Assembly: GCA_036401195.1 (NCBI GenBank)
Contig: DASWVQ010000358.1
Span: 1-11,151 of the forward strand
Length of the DNA stretch: 11,151 nucleotides
Direction: 5' to 3'
Source: JACDHQ01 sp036401195
GTDB lineage: Bacteria > Gemmatimonadota > Gemmatimonadetes > Gemmatimonadales > Gemmatimonadaceae
Below the pieces are notes generated by a model. That model was given only the letters and a program-made list of their open reading frames with translations, did no database searches and was not told the origin of the DNA. Below are positions 1 through 6,312 of the stretch, piece after piece. Both the position numbers and the translations under genes were made by a program. Numbering within the stretch: position 1 is the stretch's first letter; every line of letters starts with the position of its first letter.

Positions 1-1599
1 GCCGCGTCGCCGCCGGGGGCGCCGGGCGCGACGGGCGGGGCGATGCCCCAGGCCGCCGGTGGGCCGCGTCCGCGCCTCGTGGTCCTCCTGGTGGTGGACC
101 AGTTCCGGGCCGACTACCTGGATCGCTTCGCCGCGCAGCTCGACGGCGGGCTGGCCCGCCTCGCGCGCGAGGGGGCCTGGTTCAGCAACGCGCGCCACGA
201 CCACGGGCTGACCGAGACGGCGCCAGGACATGCCACCCTCCTCTCGGGCCGATTCCCGCGCTCCACCGGGATCGTGGCGAACTGGGTGGGGGTGGAAGAC
301 GATTCCGCGCCCCTCGTTGGCGGGGTCCCCGGGCCCGGCGCCTCCCCACGGCGCTTCCAGGGGACGACGCTGGTGGACTGGATGCGCGACGCCGATGGCG
401 GCTCCCGCGCGCTCTCGATCTCCGGCAAGGACCGCGGCGCCATCCTGACGATCGGGCGCTCGCGCGCGACCGTCTTCTGGGTCGCGACCGACGGGGAGCT
501 CACCACCAGCAGCTATTACGCGCGCGAGCTTCCCGCGTGGGTGCGCCGCGTGAATGCGCGCGAGGAGCTGCGCCGCCTCGCGGGCTCCGCGTGGACCCTC
601 CTGCGCCCCGCGTCGGACTACCCGGAGCCGGACACGGTGGTGTTCGAGAACTCGGGGGTGGACGTCACCTTCCCGCACGCCATCCCCGCCGACAGCGAGC
701 ACGCGGCGGTCTACGCGCGCGCCACCCCGGCGCTCGACCGCGTGGTGCTCGGCGCCGCGCTGGAGGGCGTGCACGAGATGCGGCTCGGCGCGGGACGGAG
801 CACCGACCTGCTGAGCGTCTCCCTCTCGTCCACGGACCTGATCGGCCATCGCTTCGGCCCCGATTCGCGCGAGATCCACGACCAGGTGCTGCAGCTCGAC
901 CGCATGCTGGGCAGCTTCCTCGACTCGCTCTTCCGGCTGCGCGATCCGCGCGAGGTGGTGGTGGTGCTCACCTCCGACCACGGGATCGGCTCCATGCCCG
1001 AACTGGCGCCGGCGAGCGTGCACCCACGGCCGGTGCGCGCGGAGACGCGTCGCGCCGTGCGCGCCGCGCAGGACGGGCTGCGGCAGGCGGGCGTGGACCC
1101 GGAACTGATCGCCATCGACGGCCCCTTCGTGCTCATGGCGCACGCCCCGCTGCGCCGGGCGGGGGTGAAGGTGGACTCGCTCTCGCGCGCGATCGCGGAG
1201 GCGCTGCGCGCCACCCCGGGCGTGCTGCGGGTGGACCGGCTGCGCGACCTCGCGCGGGACTCCGCCCGCGACAGCGTCGCCCGCCGCTGGGTGCACCAGT
1301 TGCCGGCAGGCGCCGACGTGGTGGAGCTGGTGGTGACGCTCACCCCGCTCACGATCGAGGAAAGCCGCCTGTCCGCCACGCACGGCATGCCCTTCGACGA
1401 CGACACGCGCGTGCCGATGATCTTCTGGGGGGCGCCCTTCCGCGCCGCGCGGCACGACGCCGCGGTGCGCACCGTGGACCTCGCCCCCACGCTCGCGCGC
1501 GTGCTGGGGGTCCGCGCCGGGGGGGCGGGGGGCGAGCGCCTCGATGGCGTGCCGCTGCGCGAGGCGTTCGCGCTTGACAACGCCGGCACGCGGCCGTAG
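1..1599 (+). CDS. PafA-type alkaline phosphatase (alkaline phosphatase superfamily), 5' end probably outside the window
   Basis: Likely secreted phosphomonoesterase that frees phosphate from organic esters. Numbering from the ATG at 43: metal ligand D19 in VVDQFRADYL; nucleophile T59 in TETAPGHAT; N80 in GIVANW; K129 and R131 in SGKDRGAI, the Lys/Arg pair that marks PafA-like enzymes; D265 and H269 in SSTDLIGHRFGP; D312 and H313 in TSDHGIG; H447 in SATHGMPF. The full zinc-site and catalytic set is therefore present. The frame is open from base 1 to 43 as an Ala/Gly/Pro-rich stretch, and no signal peptide follows ATG 43, although family members are exported. I therefore treat the gene as 5'-partial; ATG 43 is the fallback start (518 aa). 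The last codons carry the promoter of the downstream operon. Family call is firm; substrate range (monoester or diester) is not settled by sequence alone. Confidence 0.87.
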   Translation, partial: AASPPGAPGATGGAMPQAAGGPRPRLVVLLVVDQFRADYLDRFAAQLDGGLARLAREGAWFSNARHDHGLTETAPGHATLLSGRFPRSTGIVANWVGVEDDSAPLVGGVPGPGASPRRFQGTTLVDWMRDADGGSRALSISGKDRGAILTIGRSRATVFWVATDGELTTSSYYARELPAWVRRVNAREELRRLAGSAWTLLRPASDYPEPDTVVFENSGVDVTFPHAIPADSEHAAVYARATPALDRVVLGAALEGVHEMRLGAGRSTDLLSVSLSSTDLIGHRFGPDSREIHDQVLQLDRMLGSFLDSLFRLRDPREVVVVLTSDHGIGSMPELAPASVHPRPVRAETRRAVRAAQDGLRQAGVDPELIAIDGPFVLMAHAPLRRAGVKVDSLSRAIAEALRATPGVLRVDRLRDLARDSARDSVARRWVHQLPAGADVVELVVTLTPLTIEESRLSATHGMPFDDDTRVPMIFWGAPFRAARHDAAVRTVDLAPTLARVLGVRAGGAGGERLDGVPLREAFALDNAGTRP

Positions 1600-1602
1600 C
1601 CT
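1574..1602 (+). promoter_or_regulatory. Sigma70-type promoter for the tyrosine leader and aro operon
   Basis: A perfect -35 box TTGACA (1574-1579) is followed, after exactly 17 bases, by TAGCCT (1597-1602). TAGCCT keeps the critical T, A and final T of the -10 consensus. The TAG of the -10 box is the phosphatase stop codon. Counting seven bases on from the -10 places the transcription start at 1609, the A of the leader-peptide ATG, so the transcript would be leaderless. No Shine-Dalgarno sequence precedes that ATG, which fits. Seen in sequence; the start site itself is predicted. Confidence 0.65.
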
Positions 1603-1608
1603 GAATCC

Positions 1609-1692
1609 ATGACCCGCGCCCTCCCCGGCAGCAGCTACCGCTATTACTACGCGATCCGGTCCACCGGTCGCGGGGTGTCGCGCACGCGCTGA
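1609..1692 (+). CDS. Tyrosine-rich leader peptide of the aro/tyr operon attenuator (27 aa)
   Basis: A 27-codon reading frame from ATG 1609 to TGA 1690-1692. Four of codons 10-14 encode Tyr (SSYRYYYAI), an extreme cluster for so short a peptide. It lies directly upstream of an attenuator-like terminator and of a tyrosine biosynthesis operon. Its role would be to measure Tyr-tRNA supply: a ribosome stalled on codons 10-14 leaves codons 18-21 free, and these are the antiterminator strand. Transcription is predicted to begin at the ATG itself, so initiation would be leaderless. Leaderless trpL of Sinorhizobium is a known parallel. The remainder (AIRSTGRGVSRTR) is basic and matches nothing I recognise. 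No homology search was possible; the call rests on composition, position and the RNA elements around it. Confidence 0.68.
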   Translation: MTRALPGSSYRYYYAIRSTGRGVSRTR

Positions 1693-1750
1693 CGAGCTGA
1701 CGCGAGCTGACCCCGGGCGACCTGTGGATCTTCCACCGGTCGCCCGTTTT
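1656..1750 (+). promoter_or_regulatory. Tyrosine attenuator: mutually exclusive antiterminator and terminator
   Basis: The 12-mer TCCACCGGTCGC occurs at 1660-1671 (inside the leader-peptide frame) and again at 1732-1743. The strand at 1717-1728 can pair with either copy. Pairing with the first copy gives an antiterminator, extended by GGGGT 1672-1676 with ACCCC 1710-1714 across a two-base bulge. Pairing with the second copy gives the terminator. A small hairpin, CCGG 1656-1659 with CCGG 1664-1667, could sequester the first copy when no ribosome stalls. Three GCTGAC repeats (1688, 1696, 1706) lie in the connecting segment. Expected logic: low charged Tyr-tRNA stalls the ribosome on codons 10-14 and favours read-through into aroF; ample Tyr-tRNA favours termination. 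Pairings are read directly; the regulatory outcome is inferred. Confidence 0.65.
1715..1750 (+). terminator. Rho-independent terminator in the aro/tyr leader
   Basis: GGGCGACC (1715-1722) pairs perfectly with GGTCGCCC (1738-1745). After one T/C mismatch, GTGGA (1724-1728) pairs with TCCAC (1732-1736), leaving a three-base loop TCT. G and then TTTT (1747-1750) follow. The T run is short, as is common at this GC content. It sits 38 bases before the DAHP synthase ATG, so it can only act as a conditional (attenuating) terminator if the operon is read from the promoter at 1574. Confidence 0.72.
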
Positions 1751-1787
1751 GCGTTCGCCCCCTTCGCCCTCCCTCCAGGCCCGATCC

Positions 1788-2846
1788 ATGATCATCGTCA
1801 CCCGCCCCGGCATCACCGACGCGGAGCTGGACCACATCCGCGAGCGCATCGAGGCCGCCGGCATGCGCACCCACCTCTCCCGCGGCGAGCAGCGCACGAT
1901 CATCGGCTGCATCGGTGACGAGGCGCACCTCGAAGAGGTGCCGCTCCGCTCCCTCCCGGGGGTGGAGAGCGTGACCCCGGTGCTCAAGCCGTACAAGCTG
2001 GCGTCGCGCGAGTTCGCGGTGGGGCGCACCCTGGTGCACGTGGGCGGGCGCGACGGGGGCGCCACCTTCGGCGGGGAGTCCCTCGCGGTGATCGCGGGGC
2101 CCTGCTCCGTGGAGGACCGCGCGATGCTCGGCGAGACCGCCCGCGCGGTGAAGGCCGCCGGGGCGGTGATGCTGCGCGGGGGGGCGTTCAAGCCGCGCAC
2201 CTCCCCGTACGCCTTCCAGGGGCTGGGGGAGGAGGCGCTGCGCCTGCTCACCGAGGTGCGCGCGGAGACGGGGCTCCCGGTGGTGACGGAGGTGATGGAC
2301 ACGCGGCAGGTGGAGCTGATCGCCGGGCACGCCGACATGCTCCAGGTGGGCGCGCGCAACATGCAGAACTTCGCACTGCTCGCCGAACTCGGGCGGATGC
2401 AGCGCCCCGTGCTGCTCAAGCGCGGCCTCTCGGCCACCGTGAAGGAGCTGCTCATGGCGGCCGAGTACATCATGGCGAACGGGAACCACCAGGTGGTGTT
2501 GTGCGAACGGGGGATCCGCACCTACGAGACCGCCACCCGCAACACCCTCGACGTGGCGGCGATCCCCGTGCTCAAGCGGGAGACGCACCTGCCGGTGATC
2601 GTGGACCCGAGCCACGCCGGGGGCGACGCGGCGCTCGTGGCCCCCCTCGCGTTCGCCGCGATCGCCGCCGGCGCCGACGGGCTGATCGTGGAGGTGCACC
2701 CCGCCCCCGACCGGGCGCTCTCGGACGGGGACCAGTCGCTCGACCCGGCCCGATTTGCGCAGATGATGACCCAGGCCGCCCTGTTCGCGGCGGCGGCGGG
2801 CCGGACCATGCCAGGCACGGACACCCAACGGAGGGCGGTCGCATGA
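1788..2846 (+). CDS. aroF: 3-deoxy-7-phosphoheptulonate (DAHP) synthase, AroF type with N-terminal ferredoxin-like regulatory domain
   Basis: First enzyme of the shikimate pathway: condenses phosphoenolpyruvate and erythrose 4-phosphate in the cytoplasm. 352 aa. Residues 1-68 form the ferredoxin-like domain that in Thermotoga-type enzymes binds Tyr/Phe for feedback inhibition. The TIM-barrel domain follows, with AGPCSVE 103-109 (metal-binding C106), KPRTSPYAFQG 135-145, GARNMQN 188-194, KRG 211-213, ERG 240-242, DPSHAGG 273-279 (metal ligand H276) and VEVHP 301-305. ATG 1788 is chosen because the domain starts there; the upstream TTG at 1749 would place coding sequence in the terminator T run. 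No strong ribosome-binding site is visible. It is the first gene of a three-gene tyrosine operon behind a Tyr attenuator, so control probably acts both on transcription and on the enzyme. Its stop overlaps the next start (ATGA). Confidence 0.95.
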   Translation: MIIVTRPGITDAELDHIRERIEAAGMRTHLSRGEQRTIIGCIGDEAHLEEVPLRSLPGVESVTPVLKPYKLASREFAVGRTLVHVGGRDGGATFGGESLAVIAGPCSVEDRAMLGETARAVKAAGAVMLRGGAFKPRTSPYAFQGLGEEALRLLTEVRAETGLPVVTEVMDTRQVELIAGHADMLQVGARNMQNFALLAELGRMQRPVLLKRGLSATVKELLMAAEYIMANGNHQVVLCERGIRTYETATRNTLDVAAIPVLKRETHLPVIVDPSHAGGDAALVAPLAFAAIAAGADGLIVEVHPAPDRALSDGDQSLDPARFAQMMTQAALFAAAAGRTMPGTDTQRRAVA

Positions 2847-3175
2847 GCGGTGGCGCGGTGGGAGGCGGTGGGGCGGGTGGCAATGGGGGAGGCACGGGTG
2901 CCTCCCTCGAGGAGCTGGCGCGCTGCCGCGACGAGATCGAGCGCATCGACACGCAGTTGATCGCGCTGCTGGAGGAGCGGCTCGCCCTGGGGAAGCGCAT
3001 CGGGGAGCTGAAGCGCGCGGTGGGGCTCCCGATCCTCGATCCGGAGCGCGAGGCGGTGATCATCCGCCGCGCCGCCACCCTCGCGCGCGGGGCGGGAATC
3101 CCCAGCGAGCCGGTGCGCGAGATGTTCTGGCAGATCGTGGGGATGTCGCGACGGGCGCAGGAGGGGAAGGAATGA
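2843..3175 (+). CDS. aroQ: Chorismate mutase, AroQ class, monofunctional
   Basis: Converts chorismate to prephenate, the branch step to Tyr and Phe. 110 aa, all-helical AroQ fold. Active-site residues can be matched to the E. coli P-protein mutase domain: R29 (R11), R46 (R28), K57 (K39), D66 (D48), R69 (R51), E70 (E52) and Q97 (Q88). The mutase domain covers about residues 21-105, the usual size. The first 20 residues are almost all Gly/Ala/Ser, an odd disordered extension. The start at 2843 is supported by GGAGG at 2830-2834, eight bases upstream, and by the ATGA overlap with aroF; the next overlap, with tyrA, is also ATGA. No dehydratase or dehydrogenase domain is fused. The symbol refers to the structural class AroQ, not the type II dehydroquinase that shares the name. 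Confidence 0.93.
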   Translation: MSGGAVGGGGAGGNGGGTGASLEELARCRDEIERIDTQLIALLEERLALGKRIGELKRAVGLPILDPEREAVIIRRAATLARGAGIPSEPVREMFWQIVGMSRRAQEGKE

Positions 3176-4092
3176 CGCGTCCCCCCGGCGCGGCGGGACT
3201 GCCGTCGCGCGCCGCGGTGCTCGGGCTGGGGCTGATCGGCGGGTCGGTCGCCCGGGAGCTGGCCGCCGCCGGGGTGCAGGTGTGCGGCTACGACCGTGAC
3301 CCCGGGCAACTGCGCGCGGCGCTCGACGCGGGGTGCGTCGAGGTCGCGCTCACGGAGCGCCTGGAAGGCCTCGAGGCATGCGACCTGGTGGTGCTGGCGG
3401 TGCCGGTGGACGTGGCGCCCGCGCTGCTCGCCCGCGTCGCCCCCCTGCTCGGCGCGGAGGCGGTGATCACCGACACCGGGAGCACGAAGCAGCCCATCGT
3501 GGACGAGGCGCGGCGCCTCGGGCTGGGCGCGCGATTCGTGGGATCGCACCCCCTCGCCGGGGATCACCGCTCGGGATGGGGCGCGTCGCGCGCCGGGCTG
3601 TTCGAGGATGCGCGCGTGTTCCTCTGCGCGGCGGATGGTGACGGCGACGCGGGCGACGCGAGCGACTCACGCGATGTGCGCGACGTGCGCGACGTGCGGG
3701 ACGCTGGTGCCGCGATCCAGCGGGTGTCGGCGATGTGGCGCGCCTTCGGGGCGCATCCCGAGCTCACCGACGCGGCGCGACACGACCGCCAGCTCGCCTG
3801 GTCGAGCCACCTCCCGCACTTCCTGGCGGGGTCGCTCGCCCTCGCCCTCTCGGGGGCGGGGATCGGCCGCGGGCAGCTCGGCCCGGGGGGCCGCGACATG
3901 ACGCGGCTCGCGGGAAGCTCCCCCGCGCTCTGGGCGGCCGTTGCCCGCCAGAACGCCGACGCCATCGCCGACGCGCTCGCCGCCGCCGAGTCCGAGCTCG
4001 CCGCGTTCCGCGAGGCGCTGCGCGGCGGCGACAGCGCCACCCTCCAGGCGCGCCTCGCCACCTCGCGCGCCTGGTTCGAGGCGGGGCCCTAG
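3172..4092 (+). CDS. tyrA: Prephenate dehydrogenase (TyrA family)
   Basis: Oxidative decarboxylation of prephenate to 4-hydroxyphenylpyruvate, the penultimate step to tyrosine. 306 aa. Rossmann NAD(P) motif GLGLIGG at 18-24; S104 in DTGSTK; catalytic H126 in GSHPLAG; H213 in SSHLPHF; R245 in RDMTRLAGSSP. These match the Ser, His, His and Arg of characterised TyrA enzymes. There is no C-terminal ACT domain, so allosteric Tyr control is not expected here; feedback would come from the attenuator and from the regulatory domain of AroF. Between the two domains, residues 155-178 are a low-complexity Asp-rich insert ending in RDVRDVRDVRD, encoded by a 9-bp tandem repeat. Start by ATGA overlap with the mutase gene, with GGAAGGA just upstream. 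Arogenate preference cannot be excluded. Confidence 0.92.
   Translation: MTRPPGAAGLPSRAAVLGLGLIGGSVARELAAAGVQVCGYDRDPGQLRAALDAGCVEVALTERLEGLEACDLVVLAVPVDVAPALLARVAPLLGAEAVITDTGSTKQPIVDEARRLGLGARFVGSHPLAGDHRSGWGASRAGLFEDARVFLCAADGDGDAGDASDSRDVRDVRDVRDAGAAIQRVSAMWRAFGAHPELTDAARHDRQLAWSSHLPHFLAGSLALALSGAGIGRGQLGPGGRDMTRLAGSSPALWAAVARQNADAIADALAAAESELAAFREALRGGDSATLQARLATSRAWFEAGP
3670..3702 (+). repeat. 9-bp in-frame tandem repeat within tyrA (3 full copies plus 6 bases)
   Basis: The unit CGCGAYGTG (Arg-Asp-Val) is repeated three times, then CGGGAC. It follows a run of Gly/Asp/Ala/Ser codons (about 3634-3669) with the same gac/gcg bias. The unit is a multiple of three, so changes in copy number would keep the frame. 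It falls between the Rossmann part and the helical dimerisation part, in a surface loop by family logic. Confidence 0.85.
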
Positions 4093-4177
4093 GAGCAGCG
4101 CGAGGAAACGCCGACTGGCCGCCGCCGCCCGCGGGGGATAAGATCGCGCAGCAGTGCGCCCCCTCATCCCCCCGCCC

Positions 4178-6142
4178 ATGCGCCTCGCCAGGCCGATTCC
4201 CTCCCTCCTCCTCGCCGCCGCGCTCCTCGCGCCCGCGGCGTCCCTCACCGCGCAGGGCTTCGGCGCCCCGACCGCCGAGGAGCTCGCGCGCCGCGCCCAG
4301 GTGCGCGCCGAGCTCGATTCCCTCGCCGTCATCGATCGCAAGGTGATGATGCCGATGCGCGACGGCGTGCGCCTCGCCACCGACATCTACCGGCCGAAGC
4401 GCGCGGCCCCGGGGAGCGTGCCCACCATCTTCGTGCGCACCCCGTACAACTTCAACTACTGGGACGTGCGCAACGGCGTCGAGCGCGACATGACCACCGT
4501 GCTGAACGCCGTGAAGCGCGGGTATGCGTACGTGAACCAGAACGAGCGAGGCCGCTTCTTCTCCGAGGGGGAGTGGGACATCCTCGGCCCCCCGGTCACC
4601 GACGGCGTGGACGCCCTCGAGTGGCTCTCGAAGCAGCCCTGGTCCAACGGGAAGGTGGGCACCCTCGGTTGCTCCTCCACCGCCGAGTGGCAGATGGCCG
4701 TCGCGGCGCAGGGGCACCCCGCCCTGGCGGCGATGGTGCCGCAGGGCTTCGGCGCGGGCGTGGGCCGGGTGGGGAAGTGGTACGAGCAGGGGAACTGGTA
4801 CCGCGGCGGCGCGGTGCAGATGCTGTTCATCGCCTGGCTCGAGACCAACCAGAACAACCAGCGCCCCATGTTCCCCGCCGGCACCTCCCAGGAGGACCTG
4901 GTGCGGCTGTCGAAGTACTTCGACCTCGCCCCGCAGTTCCCGCGCGTGGACTGGGCGCAGGCGCTCTGGCACCTCCCCGAGCAGGACATCATCAAGGCGG
5001 TGGATGGCCCGCGCGGCGTCTTCGCCGACGCGGTGAACGCGGGCACCGGCGGGCGCATGATCCAGCGCACCCCCAACGATCCCGCCTGGTACACCGGGGG
5101 GCTGTACCACGACGACAAGCCGATCAACGTCCCGTCGATGTGGTTCATGTCGTGGTACGACGTGTCGGTGGGGCCGAACCTGGCCCTCTTCAACCACGTG
5201 CGGCAGACCGCGCGGAAGGACGTGGCCGACCGGCAGTACGCGGTGATCGCCCCCACCCTGCACTGCGCCTACACCCGCGCCACCGAGAACACGGTCGTGG
5301 GGGAGCGCAGCATGGGCGACGCCCGGCTCGACTACGACGCCCTCCTCTACGGCTGGTTCGACTCGCAGCTCAAGGGGCTCGACAACGGGCTGCTCGACAC
5401 CCTGCCGAAGGTGCGCTACTTCACGATGGGGATGAACCGGTGGCAGTCGTCCGACAGCTGGCCGCCGCGCGGGGCGAAGCCCTGGACGCTGTACCTGGCG
5501 AGCGGGGGCAAGGCGAACACCGGCGCCGGCGACGGCCGCCTCCTCACCACGCGCCCGAAGGGCGACGCGGTGGACCGGTTCACCTACGACCCGATGCACC
5601 CCGTCATGTCGTACGGCGGGAACGTGTGCTGCACGGGGAACGCGATCCCCGGCAACGGGGGGTCGCTCGACCAGCGCCCGCGCGAGGTGCGCGACGACAT
5701 CCTCGTCTACACGAGCGACCCGCTCACCGAGGGAGTCGAGGTGAGCGGCCCGATCGAGGTCACCCTGTTCGTGGAGTCCGACGCGAAGGACACCGACTTC
5801 ACGGTGAAGCTGATCGACGTGTATCCCGACGGCCGGGCCTACAACCTCGACGAGTCGATCCAGCGCATGCGCTGGCGCGAGGGGTACGACAAGCCGCCGG
5901 TTTGGATGGAGCCGGGGAAGGTGGCGAAGGTGGCGATCGGCCCCCTCACCACCTCGAACTTCTTCGAGAAGGGGCACCGCATCCGCGTCGAGGTGTCGTC
6001 CTCGAACTTCCCCCGCTTCGACCGAAACCTGAACACCGGCGGGAACAACTACGACGAGGCGAAGGGCGTGGTGGCGCACAACGCCGTGCACCACTCCGCG
6101 AAGTATCCCTCCTCGGTCACGCTCTCCGTGGTGCGGCGGTAG
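4178..6142 (+). CDS. Secreted CocE/NonD-type alpha/beta hydrolase, X-Pro dipeptidyl-peptidase S15 family
   Basis: Exported serine hydrolase of 654 aa. Signal peptide at residues 1-26 (basic start, long hydrophobic core, ending SLTAQ). Hydrolase domain from about residue 55 (VMMPMRDGVRLATDIYRP). Proposed catalytic triad: S166 in LGCSSTAEWQ, D328 in SWYDVSVG and H362 in APTLHCAY. From about residue 430 to the end lies the jelly-roll domain of the PepX_C type (DILVYTSDPLTEGVEVSGPI, later RIRVEVSSSNFPRFDRN). Family members cleave X-Pro dipeptides, cocaine-type esters or acyl-amino bonds, so the substrate is open. The nucleophile elbow reads G-C-S-S-T rather than the common G-x-S-Y-x-G. ATG 4178 is preferred to GTG 4154 because the signal peptide begins there. 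It stands alone, 85 bases after tyrA; a palindrome follows its stop. Confidence 0.9.
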   Translation: MRLARPIPSLLLAAALLAPAASLTAQGFGAPTAEELARRAQVRAELDSLAVIDRKVMMPMRDGVRLATDIYRPKRAAPGSVPTIFVRTPYNFNYWDVRNGVERDMTTVLNAVKRGYAYVNQNERGRFFSEGEWDILGPPVTDGVDALEWLSKQPWSNGKVGTLGCSSTAEWQMAVAAQGHPALAAMVPQGFGAGVGRVGKWYEQGNWYRGGAVQMLFIAWLETNQNNQRPMFPAGTSQEDLVRLSKYFDLAPQFPRVDWAQALWHLPEQDIIKAVDGPRGVFADAVNAGTGGRMIQRTPNDPAWYTGGLYHDDKPINVPSMWFMSWYDVSVGPNLALFNHVRQTARKDVADRQYAVIAPTLHCAYTRATENTVVGERSMGDARLDYDALLYGWFDSQLKGLDNGLLDTLPKVRYFTMGMNRWQSSDSWPPRGAKPWTLYLASGGKANTGAGDGRLLTTRPKGDAVDRFTYDPMHPVMSYGGNVCCTGNAIPGNGGSLDQRPREVRDDILVYTSDPLTEGVEVSGPIEVTLFVESDAKDTDFTVKLIDVYPDGRAYNLDESIQRMRWREGYDKPPVWMEPGKVAKVAIGPLTTSNFFEKGHRIRVEVSSSNFPRFDRNLNTGGNNYDEAKGVVAHNAVHHSAKYPSSVTLSVVRR

Positions 6143-6175
6143 GTCGGGCCTCCTCGCGCGGGGCCGCTGGAACCC

Positions 6176-6273
6176 ACGACGCAGCGGATCGAGCGGATGA
6201 AAGCGGAAACGGCAACCCCCGAAGCACTGGGGGTTGCCGTTTCCGCTTTCATCCGCTGGATCCGCTGCGTCGT
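6176..6273. repeat. Long, nearly perfect palindrome (45-bp arms, 8-base loop) between convergent genes
   Basis: The left arm 6176-6220 is the reverse complement of 6229-6273 except for one mismatched pair (G6191 against C6258). The loop is GAAGCACT (6221-6228). The left arm contains AGCGGA at 6183, 6192 and 6202, a near-periodic pattern, and ends in five Cs paired with five Gs. It lies 34 bases after the hydrolase stop and 40 bases before the end of the opposing lipoprotein gene, so it can serve as a two-way transcription barrier. Neither side has a T run. Such length and perfection exceed an ordinary terminator and suggest a dispersed palindromic (REP/MITE-like) element. No transposase is nearby. 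Confidence 0.9.
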
Positions 6274-6312
6274 CAGTGCGGGCCGTTGACGTTGCTCTTC
6301 GAACGGTGAGGG

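Noticed and set aside
537..1577. 346-codon + frame inside the phosphatase gene
   Set aside because: Out-of-frame Arg/Gly/Ala-rich translation of a gene whose true frame carries all catalytic motifs.
1749..1787. TTG 1749 as start of DAHP synthase
   Set aside because: It would put the start within the T run of the terminator and add 13 non-conserved residues; ATG 1788 begins the regulatory domain.
1349..2828. Long - strand frames (393 and 390 codons) opposite the aro operon start
   Set aside because: Shadow frames of the phosphatase and DAHP synthase genes, with no recognisable domain and no ribosome-binding site.
3670..3702. Tandem repeat considered as a CRISPR or regulatory repeat
   Set aside because: Units are 9 bp, contiguous and in frame within tyrA; there are no spacers.
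4115..4144. Promoter CTGGCC ... TAAGAT before the hydrolase gene
   Set aside because: The -10-like TAAGAT (4139-4144) is fair, but no convincing -35 box lies at the right distance; not enough to annotate.
4154..4177. GTG 4154 as start of the hydrolase
   Set aside because: Adds eight Pro-rich residues before a complete signal peptide that starts at ATG 4178.
3764..6094. A 776-codon open frame on the - strand covering tyrA and the hydrolase gene
   Set aside because: It is antisense to two genes with clear family motifs; its protein is His/Arg/Val/Gly-rich without domains. Long shadow frames are expected at about 70% GC.
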